DNA from: Platycnemis pennipes
Taxonomy: Eukaryota; Arthropoda; Insecta; Odonata; Platycnemididae
Assembly: GCA_933228895.1 (NCBI GenBank)
Contig: OW121848.1
Span: 137,224,615-137,288,614 of the forward strand
Direction: 5' to 3'
Length of the DNA: 64,000 nucleotides
The notes beneath the pieces are model-generated. The model ran no database searches and was not told where the DNA came from. It saw only the letters and a program-made list of their open reading frames with translations. Position numbers and translations under genes: made by a program. Positions within the stretch are counted from its first letter, which is position 1. Each line of letters opens with the position of its first letter. This document shows, piece by piece, positions 12,221-22,410 of the stretch.

Positions 12221-13104
12221 CAATAATGAAGACTTCAATTTGAAATAAAGAACCCAAAGTTCGGATAAACTATGTTAACTTCCGTTAAATAACTCCATTT
12301 CGAGGCGAGGTATCAAACCGCATATGCAAGGCAAAATAGAAAGAGTTCAAAGAGTGGCTCAGCGAAGCGTCGCATTCAAGTTAGCCTCATATCACTAGTA
12401 CATCTTTCCATTAGGAGTGAAATATGGACAGCAATGAGTTTACCAGCAGGGAGTTTCAGAAAAGATCACACTTCACTCTGAAGGGGCAATAATCAGGATC
12501 TGAACTCCTGGAAAAGTTAGTCTACCCATTAAAATCAGTGTACTAGGTTCATACGTGATGATCCTCAGAAAACGTCGATACCACTGAATTCAAATACCAT
12601 AATGAAGTCAAAGCAAAAAATCAAAAACCAATCATCAATACGGTAGTGAATAAATAATAAGTCAATTTCTTAATAGGTGATATTCACAAGGAATAAGTTT
12701 AGTATCGTTCAATGCTTGATTCCGGAGTCACACCCATATCTCCTAACAAACACCATCAAATTTTTGTAAAGTTCTCAACAATGCTCAGCAGTCTTCGATA
12801 TATCTTTAACCTTTCACGATTTGCTTTAAAAACTGCACCACGCGAAACATTCGACTAGGAAAGAGAATTTATCTCAAAACAAGAGTTTATGTGTATTGCT
12901 GAGTTGGTCGAATTCCAGTATCCTCTAATATACCTATTATGCTCCGCTGGCACAATTTTTTTAACAAGCCTCCCTAAGACATTCGGTTGAAGCTTTTAAC
13001 ACTCATTATATTTTACCCAACAAAATGCGAAGGGCATTCTAAAGAAACACACCGTGGCACTAGTGGTAAAAATTTGGTTTCTTAGTTTTTCTACAGCTTT
13101 TGGG

Positions 13105-13240
13105 ATTTCGCACCGACTTACCTAATCTTAAACCGGAAACAGACATACCACATAGGTACGCCCGAGACAGGATTCGAACCCAGGTGCTCGGGGTTACCAG
13201 GCTGTCGCTTTATCGGCCTAACTACCGCGGCCAGCTGAAA
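13105..13240 (-). repeat. tRNA-derived SINE fragment
   Basis: Minus strand: GGCCGCGGTAGTTAGGCCG (A-box region) and GGGTTCGAATCCTGTCTCGG (B-box), followed by SINE body. The plus-strand frame over this span is antisense to it. Confidence 0.6.
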
Positions 13241-13589
13241 TATAACGTCCAGCAAAAACTTCTGCAGCTTGAAAATGAATCCCATTACTGGGAGATCGTG
13301 ATTTCCGATAGTGGGATTTCCAAGAATATTAATATCCAGGACAGGATGAATCGAAGATGATCTCAGTTTTTCGAAATCCCTGGAACTAAGGGTTTAGGCT
13401 CGGTTAAAATCATCGGCTGGTGCGAGGAAAACAAGATACTCTTAAACCAATGCATAGTTGATAACGAATGGGTAAGAATTAGATAAATATTCAGGAGTCT
13501 CATAGCAAAAGTTAAAATTCGCACAGACATGTCCATATCTAAAGCGAGCGAAAGTCCCACAGGTCTGAAAGGGGGACAGCCAAAACAAT

Positions 13590-13975
13590 GGGGGCGTTTA
13601 CTCGGAACGGAAATTGCTATTTTATTAATAGAATCGTTAGATGGAATAAAAAAATGATTTTTAGTGAAAAAATCAATCTTCTAACCATAGCCATTCACTC
13701 ATAAATTGAAAATTAAAATACGCAAAAGGTGACGCCCATCGAAAGAGCTGCGCTGAAAACATTGACGTCATCCACCTCCCCTCCTTGGCTGTTTTGGGGG
13801 GGGGAGAGGCCACACAGCTCCTAGCGCAGCAGGCCAAAATAACTGAACAACGAAATTCACTAGGTAATTCTCGTAAACTTTTTGGCGTGATTAAAAAGGT
13901 GCTCAAGTTTTATTCGTGCGAAAATGGAAGAAGGATTTACCAAAGGATCTTCAGACAATCTTCCAATTGTAAATT
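13590..13975 (+). repeat. Left terminal region of the ISL2EU-like element
   Basis: Holds the left inverted repeat and about 200 bp that match, in reverse complement, the 3' parts of the MITEs at 8734, 23523 and 24453 (for example AAAGGTGACGCCCA and TTGACGTCATCCACC). It runs directly into the first nuclease exon, so it probably contains that gene's promoter and 5' UTR. Confidence 0.8.
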
Positions 13976-14051
13976 CTGACATGGTGGATGATTTCTACAG
14001 AAGAAATTTGGACTTCTCAGTTGCTGAAGTACGCAATGTGAAGACTAAACG
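13924..14051 (+). CDS. YqaJ nuclease gene, exon 1
   Basis: Starts at ATG 13924 and reads MEEGFTKGSSDNLP, then DFYRRNLDFSVAEVRNVKTK. It ends two bases into a codon before donor GTAAGT at 14052. The start is the first ATG of the open stretch, and the phase matches exon 2. No ATG-initiated alternative joins exon 2 in frame. Confidence 0.75.
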
Positions 14052-14556
14052 GTAAGTCTTTAAGTGTGATGTTTCTGTCGATTATTCATTTTCCGTTTGC
14101 TATGAAATGTAATGATGTGAAGTGGTGTTGAATAATAATAATTTGGCCCTCGGAAGTTACTTCGTCGTCACCAAGGACGTGGTACTGGAATATGTTGCCT
14201 ATCAGGCTCCAATGTTATCATGTAATTAATTGCAGCCTTCAACGAAAACTTTAATGAGTAATTTATTATTCAACACCTATTGTAGGCATTCTTCATTTTT
14301 AAAAATGTAATATATATTTCACACAGTAAATGAAAATCAAACGGCTTGTGATTTAACTGTAGAAAACAGTAGAAATTGAAATGACGTATCAGTGTACAAA
14401 AAAACAGACAAGACGTCGACTGCATAACTGGAAACCGCACATCCCGCAATGGAAGTATATGAAACGATAAGTAAACTGTCATGGTTATCCAAGAATAATT
14501 ATCCTCATATCATGTCGTGCATCAATGTATACTTCAATCATTACGACCATTATTAC

Positions 14557-14622
14557 CATAGGAATTATTTCAACCATTACGTGTAACTATAGTTACACGT
14601 AATGGTTGAAATAATTCCTATG
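14557..14622. repeat. Perfect 66-bp palindrome in nuclease intron 1
   Basis: 33-base arms with no spacer, centred between 14589 and 14590 on GTGTAACTA|TAGTTACAC and ending CATAGG...CCTATG. It would extrude as a perfect cruciform or form a long hairpin in the pre-mRNA. Confidence 0.9.
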
Positions 14623-15290
14623 AAATGCTATTTATTAAACATTTTGACATGAAATTGAAGAGAAAGTGAATTTAAAGTTATTCTTGTATTAAGGGATGTT
14701 GTAGTATGTACGCTTGTTATAATTTTGTTCTCTAAAGAGTTCGTTATGCAAATGATGTGGAAACTAACCATAGGCGTATCCAGGGGAGGTTTTCATCCCC
14801 CCATTGGTAAATAAATATATACTTTTAAAAATACCCGGACCTCCCGTTTACATGGGGGTTTCGGTGGTGACCGCCCCCCCTTCAGACGCTTCTATATTTG
14901 CTAATTAAACTAACCAAGTATGGTAGGGGCAACAGATACTCCGGTCCGTTCACTGTATGCGTGGTTATTAGTCGAAATCTCTGATATTTTTTAAGTTTTC
15001 ATTGGTATTTTTTTCCCAGATCGGAGAAAATTCACTCATGAAATAACCATATTTTGATTAACATATTCAATTAATTTTCACAAATATGGTCTGATAATTT
15101 TTTTAAATTTATAATAAAACAATATAATCCATAAAATGTGTAAATTAGGCTACAATGTTTGAAATTTGCTTTGCATAAATATGTCTCTGTGTCAAGCAAT
15201 CTCAAAAGCATACCATGAAGGTTTTACTTAATTTAGTTTCACTTATATGTTTACCTTACTATATAATTGACAACCTTCCCTAATTTACAG

Positions 15291-15487
15291 TGCCAGCAGG
15301 GAGTCATATGGAGACAATGCTGTAGGTTATGTGCAGTTGAAGCGTGAGGGCCCTTTGTGTACCACTAAAGCCAAAGTTACACCAGAGCATAAAGTGCATC
15401 AGAAATCATATAATGTTGTTGTGACCATAGATGAAGCTCAGGACCGTATTATTGCCTGTAAATGCACAGATTGTGCTGCAACTGCTG
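15291..15487 (+). CDS. YqaJ nuclease gene, exon 2
   Basis: Acceptor TAATTTACAG at 15290, donor GTATGT at 15488. The peptide runs ASRESYGDNAVGYVQLKREG, then HQKSYNVVVTIDEAQDRII and ACKCTDCAATAG. The CxC of a SWIM-type zinc motif is here; its C-x-H partner is supplied by exon 3. Confidence 0.82.
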
Positions 15488-15672
15488 GTATGTACTTAAC
15501 TATGTTAATTTTAATGAAATGATATCATTATTATATTATCACATGACTGACTTAAGTTGTGCAAGGTGATAATACAATAAATTACCCTTGATAGGCCATT
15601 TACAAAATGGTATTAACTGTATTGTAACTTGTATTACAATGTGTGTAGTTAATATTATTTAAATTATCTTAG

Positions 15673-16637
15673 GTGGCTGTAAACATGGAGTCGCTTTTTT
15701 ATTCTGGCTCCATAGAAGAAGTGAAGAACCTTCAGTGACTTCAACAACATGTTACTGGAGGGCATCGAGACTAGCGAGGGAGATGAAAACACGTCAGAAC
15801 ATGGATTTAGCCTCTCTTGTTGGGCATGATTTGCCACCTTTAGCAGCGAAAAAGGGGGCATTTCTGAGTACCATTACAGAAAATATTAAAGGTGCTACAG
15901 GTGGAGTGTTTGATTTTTTCAGGGAAGATGTATATAATGCAGCTTCCATTTACCATTTGGTCCTGAAGTACGCAGAGGAGGCTGGTATGGAAGACGTATG
16001 CCCTAATAGGTGCATAGAATTTATGAAGTCTGCAATGACATCATCTCTTTGCTAAGAAATTGAGACTGGTACTAGGAACCAGGCTCATTCACCCCTATGG
16101 TACCAGATGCGTTTTGGGAGGATTACTGCATCGCGAATCTATGAAGCCTCTAGGTGCAAGACAGCTGGTGCCTTGAAAGAGGCTATATTGGGTGCAACAA
16201 CTGTTGAAACAGCTCCTATGCTTAGAGGGTCCATGCTGGAACCTGAGGTACTGAGTGAGGTTGCAAGGAAAACCAATATTAAAATAAATAAAGTTGGTTT
16301 GGTATTGAATGCCAAATATCCCATATTTGGGGCTTCGCCAGATGGCATTTCAGAGGAGTTTGTGGTGGAAGTTAAGTGCCCCTCCAAGGAAAGTTCCATT
16401 GGTAAATATGTAAGCAATGGCAAGGTAAAGGCAAAATATTTTGCCCAAATTAACATGCAAATGTTTTTTTCAAATAAAGCCAAGGGCTTATTTTGCGTCG
16501 CCTTACCCTCATTCGAGGTGTCAAAAGAAGTTGAAATTTATGAGGTTAATTTTGACCTTGAAAAATGTGAGGCACTTATGGAGCATGCTAGTGAATTTTG
16601 GAAATTAATAATATTTCCTAGCTTGACACAAAAATAA
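15673..16637 (+). CDS. YqaJ nuclease gene, exon 3 (catalytic, interrupted)
   Basis: Acceptor TATCTTAG at 15672. It opens GCKHGVAFLFWLHRRSEE and runs to TAA 16053, then continues in the same frame with RNQAHSPLWYQMRFGRITAS to the true end at 16637. The part after the stop keeps all expected nuclease elements: a Glu in the MLEPEV segment, Asp in ASPDG, and Glu/Lys in VEVKCP. Translation could in principle restart at ATG 16107, which would give the 176-residue nuclease core alone. AATAAA overlaps the stop codon (16635-16640). Confidence 0.85.
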
Positions 16638-16893
16638 TAAATTGAGGTTAAGATTTGTGTTAATTCTGACTTGATTTATTTTAATGTAGAACATGATGCT
16701 CTAATGTTTGTGGTACTTCTTATTTAGCTCTACTGTTCTTAAACCAGTGGTTTCTATTGCTGTTTAACAATTTCAACCAAAGTAGCACCATCAGTAGAGA
16801 AAGTGATACCTAATAGGCTGGTAACAGTTTTTTAAACTTCGAAGTAGGTCTTTGTAAACAGAAATGACAACAAGTAGCTGCATTGACAGTAAT

Positions 16894-17454
16894 CTATTTT
16901 ATCAAAGGGCCCTGAGTATTTACCAAAGCACATACAATTATGGCTACATGATTCATTAAATATAATAAACTAGGATGGGTGCAGGCATGGGGATTTAACA
17001 TTTCATATTCCCGTACTCTACGAATTACCCTTTCCACATGTATTCGGAGAGATGATATTTTCTTACCAATATAAACTTCTTGTTTTGTCAGCTTTTCATT
17101 CACAGCTACACTAGGGGGCCTGATGAGCTCACAGTTTTTTTCTGCCAAAAGTGGTGCAATGTGTTTGAAACCTCTGTCAGCCATGACCGAGCACCCATTT
17201 GGCAGTACATTTAGGTAACCACTTTGCTTAATTATATCATTGTCACTTATTCTACCACAGTACCCTCCAGAAATATAGTTAACCAAGCCATTTGGGGTGA
17301 CAGAAATTAAAAACTTAAAGGTATTTATTTTTTTATACTCGGACCACGTTAATGCTTGTTTAACAGGATCTGATGGCTTCATGATCTCCACTTCAAAGCA
17401 ATCTATTATAGATTGAATTCTTTTATATCGTGCTCTAAATGCCAGTGGCAACAA
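16894..17454 (-). CDS. DDE_Tnp_4 catalytic domain of the transposase
   Basis: About 186 residues to the stop, in a different frame from the upstream HTH segment. It begins LPLAFRARYKRIQSIIDCFE and includes the triad Asp (IIDC), Asp (ADRGF) and Glu (HVER), with the typical SGGYCGRISDN stretch between the first two. The original coding join to the upstream segment is lost at about 17455 (one extra or two missing bases). Confidence 0.9.
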   Translation of the reverse strand: MLPLAFRARYKRIQSIIDCFEVEIMKPSDPVKQALTWSEYKKINTFKFLISVTPNGLVNYISGGYCGRISDNDIIKQSGYLNVLPNGCSVMADRGFKHIAPLLAEKNCELIRPPSVAVNEKLTKQEVYIGKKISSLRIHVERVIRRVREYEMLNPHACTHPSLLYLMNHVAIIVCALVNTQGPLIK

Positions 17455-18181
17455 TCTTTGTAGGGGATGGCCAAAAAATCAAATCCTGCAATATATTTGC
17501 CAGTTTGGGAACAGAAACTTTAAATATTTTGTGGATGTTCGTCAAACTCATTTGAAAATCCTGGGAAAGTCTTAAAAAAGAATCATTTAGGCGGATTTTC
17601 TTAAATGTAATAAATATGTGCATGTAGGGCACTTGTGCACTCATACTTAGGTGTTTCACTAAACCATAACACACTTCTGGTAACCCAAGATATAATCGGC
17701 AATTTATTTGGCACAAATGCAACGTGGATTGAAGTCTATTTATTTTTTCTTTATTACTGACAGTATCTACCTCGCTGCTAGAAGTTGAAGGATTAAATTC
17801 CATAGAATGTGATGAATTCTCATCTGAGGATGACAAGTTTGTATGGGTATGTGAGGGTTCTTGTGATTTCAAGTGGGGCAGAGATCGCTGTGATGTTTGT
17901 GTAGCAGTGGAAACAAGGGTGGTCATTGCCAAAGAGCCTACATCCTTAGTACTAACTTTCATGTGAACTTGAACCCCTCTGTGTACTAATGTGTGTGTGG
18001 TTTCCTCGAGAATATTTGCTGTAACAATGAAATGTCCAGAAGGAGAATGTGCTACACTGCATTCATCTTCAAAGCTAATGAGTTTTTCGGGAGTAGCAGG
18101 GTGGTTAGACGTAGATGGCCGAGTGTCTTCCGCAAACAACTGCCTTGAAACCTTTGAAAATTTAAATCTCTCTATGTTCAT
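17435..18181 (-). CDS. Transposase linker and helix-turn-helix segment
   Basis: 248 codons between the two frameshifts. The first 150 are Ser/Thr/His-rich with no domain. The last 60 form a helix-turn-helix like the one preceding DDE_Tnp_4 domains, with SFLRLSQDFQMSLTNIHKIF followed by LANILQDLIFWPSPTK. It starts at an ATG that is internal to the ancestral protein rather than a genuine start. Confidence 0.8.
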   Translation of the reverse strand: MNIERFKFSKVSRQLFAEDTRPSTSNHPATPEKLISFEDECSVAHSPSGHFIVTANILEETTHTLVHRGVQVHMKVSTKDVGSLAMTTLVSTATQTSQRSLPHLKSQEPSHTHTNLSSSDENSSHSMEFNPSTSSSEVDTVSNKEKINRLQSTLHLCQINCRLYLGLPEVCYGLVKHLSMSAQVPYMHIFITFKKIRLNDSFLRLSQDFQMSLTNIHKIFKVSVPKLANILQDLIFWPSPTKIVATGI

Positions 18182-18416
18182 TCCTTTTTTTAGATGACGA
18201 TGTCATCTGGGATCTCTCTTTCCGTGCAGAACCATTCAGTTCAAATTTGTGAGGCACAACGTTCTCTTTAAGACACAAATAAGAACCAATTGTCTTGTAC
18301 TGCATCCAGTTTTTCGCGTCGTGTGCCAGCTGGTGAAAAGTACGTTAACGATCAATTAATAGAATGACATTCAGGGAATAGAATAACTCAAAATAATTAC
18401 AAAATAGCCAGCTTAC

Positions 18417-18599
18417 ATCAAAATGATCCTCACAGCAAAACATATTAATGCCCGTAACGAGAGGCCTTCCAACTGCTTCGAACCATCGCCGGCGACGATC
18501 CGGATTCTTCGGTACAATTAAAAACACCTTATTCGGAGCATTATCACTGTTGAATTCGCAATTGGGAACAAAACAGCTTTTCTTCCTTGGCCTGAACAT
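18417..18599 (-). CDS. THAP zinc-finger exon of the transposase
   Basis: 61 codons from ATG 18599 to donor GTAAGC at 18416. It shows the C2CH pattern: C9-x4-C14, then P30, W39, and C56-x2-H59 followed by F60. The closing VPHKF box is in the next exon. THAP domains in transposases bind the transposon ends. This is the expected N-terminal start, with no upstream in-frame ATG close by. Confidence 0.88.
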
Positions 18600-19619
18600 A
18601 TCGTTAAGCCCTGTTTATCCGTAAACGTAAAACGGCTGTAGATTTCGTTCCATTGATGCCACAAAACACTGATTTCTGTTTACATAGCAGACATTCATGA
18701 CATATGTGCATTTTGGAATGATTTTGTTTCCCGTCGAAAAACTAATGAATCTAACAAGTCTGTAAAACTTGGTTGGATATTTGTATTATTGTATGATGAC
18801 ATTCGTGTTCGGTCGCAGAAATTCTTTAAATTAAATAGAAATTGTTTCTTGTGAAGGTAGAAGACACCAAAGCAATAACGGCCGTTAACGTAGTAATATC
18901 ATTCAATATCGGGGCTGCTTTACGTTTCGCACAATCACTATTTTTCCCGGCGTCCTTGACATCTTTTTTTAATACTTCATTACCCTGGATGATTAGAGTT
19001 ATATTACTATTATTTGAATACTAAAGATGAGTCTGGCAATTATGCCTTATTTGAAAACATTGTATGCTGAACGGATGATTTCTCACGAAGAACAATCAAT
19101 TGAACATTTTTGAAAAAGAAGACATGCACGGAAAAGCTCTGTTAAAACTAAGTTAAGTGCTTGAAGTTATGCCCCTTACTTTCTTTTAGTATTATCAGAA
19201 GATCAATATCTCCATGAATTATTAATGTGGTCCTAGGACAACATTCTTGAAGTAGTATCCCAGTGCTTTCAGACATTTGCTCTTACCGTACAGCCGTAGT
19301 CATTCAGATGACAGAAAATCATTTTTTAACTTAAACTTAGAAATATCATAAGCCAGGTAAGTAACTGCAAATATACACGCTTTATAAAATGGTCAGGGAT
19401 AAACAGCGACAAGTTTCTCTGCGGTAGCATTACTACGAACGACAATATAATTATTGAAGAATAAAATGCCCTGAAAATGGTTAAGTAAGAATGCCTGACA
19501 AAAAGGCTATTGCAACATGTCAAAGAAGTGGCCAAAATAAAACAATTTTTATGCAGATAATTACGATGCAGTCGAATATGAAATGCCTTTCAAAATAGTC
19601 AACATAGTCTAACAACATC
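18600..19619. other. Transposon 5' flank of the transposase gene
   Basis: AT-rich, no convincing coding frame. It lies between the THAP exon and the right terminal region and should contain the transposase promoter, although no clear TATA or initiator was picked out. Confidence 0.4.
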
Positions 19620-19840
19620 TTCCATTGGCGGAGTCATCTTTGTGTCCAAGATTTTGATTGGATGAAGGGATGACGTCAGTGATATCACCACGCCCATTCC
19701 AGCGAAAGGGTTAAGAACATCAGTTTTTCGTCGCCTATAACTCGAGAAGTAGGGGACGGATCGAAAAACGGAAAAATACGGGTCTCTTTATTTTACAAAC
19801 TCTATCAGATTCAGCAACAAAAAAAATGGTAAACGCCCCC
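19620..19840 (+). repeat. Right terminal region of the ISL2EU-like element
   Basis: About 220 bp matching, in reverse complement, the 5' parts of the MITEs: GATGACGTCAGTGATATC, CACGCCCATTCCAGCGAAAG and AAATACGGGTCTCTTTATTT, ending GGTAAACGCCCCC. Confidence 0.85.
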
Positions 19841-19842
19841 AT

Positions 19843-20619
19843 TCAACAACAATGCTAAGATATACCATGCCCTATCCTCGAAGATGTTTCAAGTTTTATT
19901 CGTGTGGCTACGAGTTCAAACCTGAGTCTATTTACGTTCAGATTTTTCAGAGTGAGTACAGATGGCCAACATATCAGGGGCGTTTAACTGTAAAGAATGT
20001 TTCTCCGAAAAGAGATCATAATTCAACAGAAGTGCTGCAACACCACACTAAAAGAACTAAAAATACGTTAAATCAAAAAATAATATATCTACGTCTAGTA
20101 CAAGTAGTAAATAGAATACGTTGAACAGGTAGTTAGAAATGAATAAATCCGAAAAAAAAGCAAGCGGCAGTAAAAAGATGAGATGGTTGGATTGATGTAC
20201 ATACAAAAAAAGAGCTGCATGTAATCGAGCCGAATATTTTTTCACATTTTAACGCACAAGAAATAAAAAACTCAATAAAATTAAAATACTGAGGACGTCA
20301 GGATTTTTAAAATGGGACATACCTACTCACGACCACTCGTTATTTGTCATTGAATGCAGCGGAAATCGTAAATAATGAAGAATATTCGAGTTCCAGTGGA
20401 CAACTGGATACGACAACTCACTAATCGGGGAAAATAATGTTCCATGAACAAGGCCTAGTCGATATGGCTTTGCGGTAAACGTCTCAAGCCTAACCTTAAG
20501 GTCATCAGTGTGATGTAGACTTCGTTCGGCGAAACGACAATTATACTTTCTCATCCAACGGGAGGGCAGCTCGACTAATACTCGTGGAATTACGACGCGA
20601 TTTAAATTGAGGGACCAAG
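19843..20619. other. Intron sequence, no gene seen
   Basis: AT-rich sequence following the transposon, with only short unsupported frames. Confidence 0.45.
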
Positions 20620-21480
20620 AAGAAACACGACGCTGGCTGGTCCAGAGAGACAAAAGAGATAGAGGGGGAGGAAAATAGAGGTTCGGAGGGCAACGACAAT
20701 TGCGGACCCCGCGACCGGACACATTTTACGCGGGACCGCGACAGACACTCCCGAGCGATAAGACCGGCGACGCGGAAAGATAAAAAGAGGAAGGCGATCG
20801 TCGGTTTTGAAAAAGGAAAGAATCGGTCGAAATCTCGAAAATAAAAAAAATCGCCACGTAAACACCACTGGAGGGGGGAGGTGGCACAAAACTCCGAAGC
20901 GAGAAAAGAGGGAGAATCGAATTCCGGGTATCGATGGAGAGGGGGGGAGACTGGAGTGGACAACAGTTTTCGATTTTTATGTGACGGGCCAACCTCCCCA
21001 AACCTCCCGGCACCGACTCCCGCGTCCAACCCACGGGCCTCCCGCGTCCCGCCCTCGAAGGAAATGAAAAAAAAAAGAAGGGGCCCTTCCCACTCCGGTT
21101 CCCGCGACCCTAGCACGCTCACCCACACCACGCACTCCTCGGCACCCTCGCCCCTCCACTCCCTCCCGGATCACCCTACCATTCTCTCGCTCCACCCACC
21201 GCCAAGCCCCTCCCACACTCTCTCCCCTCCCCCCAGCATCCGAACGCCTCCCCCTCCTCCCATCTCCAATGGTCCATCCCCCCACCGCGTGCCTTCCCGC
21301 CTTCACCTATCACACCCCCACCCCTTTTCTCCGGGTGGGGTGGGGAGAGTATAAACATCCTCAACTGCCGTCACGGAACTAGGAAGAGTCTCCATAAATA
21401 TCCCTCCGTGATCCTCAACCCGACCCCTCCCCACTCCGAAGCAACCCCCTGCTCTTCGCACCAGTCAGCATCGCCATTAC
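20620..21480. other. GC-rich, C-rich low-complexity block
   Basis: CpG-containing sequence with long Pro/Ser/His-rich plus-strand frames and Gly/Arg-rich antisense frames. It looks like a CpG-rich island or old low-complexity expansion. No TATA box, initiator or conserved protein motif could be defended. Confidence 0.5.
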
Positions 21481-21684
21481 GTACGTCAGTTTACGTCGGT
21501 GCGCTGGAACTAATCCAAGACACTCATGTTGAACACGGATGCGTACATTGCTGGCCACTCACATAAGTAATTCAGCATGTACATGGTCCCTGTGGTTACG
21601 CCGGCTTCGACAGTCGCGGAGTATTTTTAACTCGGATCTCAATGGTGGAGTTGCAAGTCGCGCTCGCGTTCAAAGACGACTTAA

Positions 21685-22406
21685 GGCCGTTTTACACGGT
21701 CATTGATACTGCGCAGACTGCTGCGAGGACACTTGCGCAAGAAATATTGCATCATGTAAAGCGACGACTTGCGAGGAGAGACAGCGCCAGTGCGTGAACG
21801 ACTGCGAGCAAATCAGAACATGTTCTAATCTGATACATGCGTTCGCGCAAGTTTGAAGTTTATTTCTCTCACTAGATGGTGCAGATGTAGCGGCAACGAA
21901 CTGCCATGGGAATTGTAGTAATTAAATAGATTGTTGATAATTGAGTTGGGTGTTTTTGCTTGCACTCATCTCCTTAGGTAGTAAATAAAGTGCAATAATG
22001 ATGAGCTCGGCGATTAATCACGTGGAAGCTTAAATTTCGTTCGTAAAGGAAGAACTCGTTACCTTGGCCCACAGCCGTTCGTTCATGGTGCAAATTTTGG
22101 TCTAAGTATACGGGAACAGGGTCTCCACTTAGGCTATGGATTAAAAACATATTTTAAAGTGGTGGTAAGTTATCGCATCGTTCACGTCCATTAATTGCTC
22201 CTTTACAGATCTTGACATGCGATATATTGACGGTACTATGGCTACTGAATAGTATATTGTCACTGACATAATGCACCGACGATTGCACCGAGTAAAGCTG
22301 TCAAGCAAGCGTCCTCGCAATTTTCTACGTCACGGACTTTCGCAGACGACTGCTCAAACGGAAGCAACATCAACTTTCGCAGTTTCAATGACCGTGTAAA
22401 ACGGCC
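21685..22406. mobile_element. TIR element, TTAA-type flank (GGCCG family)
   Basis: 722 bp with perfect 22-bp inverted repeats, GGCCGTTTTACACGGTCATTG + A at 21685-21706 and the reverse complement at 22385-22406. It is flanked by TTAA (21681-21684) and TTTA (22407-22410). A TTAA target would fit piggyBac or Kolobok derivatives. The left part holds an AGAACATGTTCT palindrome like the 8085 element. No coding capacity, so a non-autonomous element. Confidence 0.75.
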
Positions 22407-22410
22407 TTTA

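Larger units (their letters stand above)
13924..16637 (+). pseudogene. YqaJ-type nuclease gene of the transposon, three exons, one in-frame stop
   Basis: Exons 13924-14051, 15291-15487 and 15673-16637 join in frame to about 429 codons. Introns are 1239 and 185 bp with GTAAGT/TTACAG and GTATGT/TCTTAG sites. The middle carries a SWIM-like zinc motif (CKC..C then GCKHG split over exons 2 and 3). The C-terminal half is a YqaJ/lambda-exonuclease-type nuclease: RFGRITASRIYEA, MLRGSMLEPEVLSEVA, FGASPDG, VEVKCPSKES and AQINMQM. A single TAA at 16053-16055 interrupts exon 3 between the zinc region and the nuclease core, while the frame continues unchanged on both sides. In ISL2EU elements the role of this nuclease is not known to me; processing of transposon ends is a guess. 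Confidence 0.85.
16894..18599 (-). pseudogene. THAP-HTH-DDE transposase gene, two frameshifts
   Basis: Minus strand. Exon 1 (18599-18417) holds a THAP zinc finger; an 87-bp intron (GTAAGC/CACCAG) follows; exon 2 runs from 18329. It first encodes LAHDAKNWMQYK and the NVVPHKF box that closes THAP domains. A seven-A run (18191-18185) then shifts the frame by one. The next segment (18181-about 17460) is a Ser/Thr-rich linker and a helix-turn-helix (FQMSLTNIHKIFKVSVPKLA) ending DLIFWPSPTK. A second shift near 17455 leads into the DDE catalytic domain (17454-16894): IIDCFEVEI, VMADRGF and IHVERVIRRV give D18, D93 and E141 of that segment. This is the DDE_Tnp_4 pattern of Harbinger and ISL2EU transposases. 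All domains persist, so the lesions look recent or are assembly errors. Confidence 0.87.
13590..19840 (+). mobile_element. Complete ISL2EU-like DNA transposon (THAP-DDE transposase plus YqaJ nuclease)
   Basis: 6251 bp. The left end is GGGGGCGTTTACTCGG and the right end TGGTAAACGCCCCC: a perfect 12-bp inverted repeat. AT flanks each end (13588-13589, 19841-19842), consistent with a 2-bp target duplication. Inside are two convergent genes: a three-exon plus-strand YqaJ nuclease gene (13924-16637) and a minus-strand THAP/HTH/DDE transposase gene (18599-16894). As I recall, this gene pair with 2-bp duplications defines ISL2EU, a relative of PIF/Harbinger in the PHIS group. Kolobok also has THAP domains but duplicates TTAA; Harbinger duplicates 3 bp. 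Both genes are broken, but only by point lesions. It sits in the 24-kb SCAPER intron, whose gene runs on the minus strand. Confidence 0.88.

Noticed and set aside
13100..13360. 86-codon plus-strand frame
   Set aside because: It overlaps a tRNA-derived SINE in antisense.
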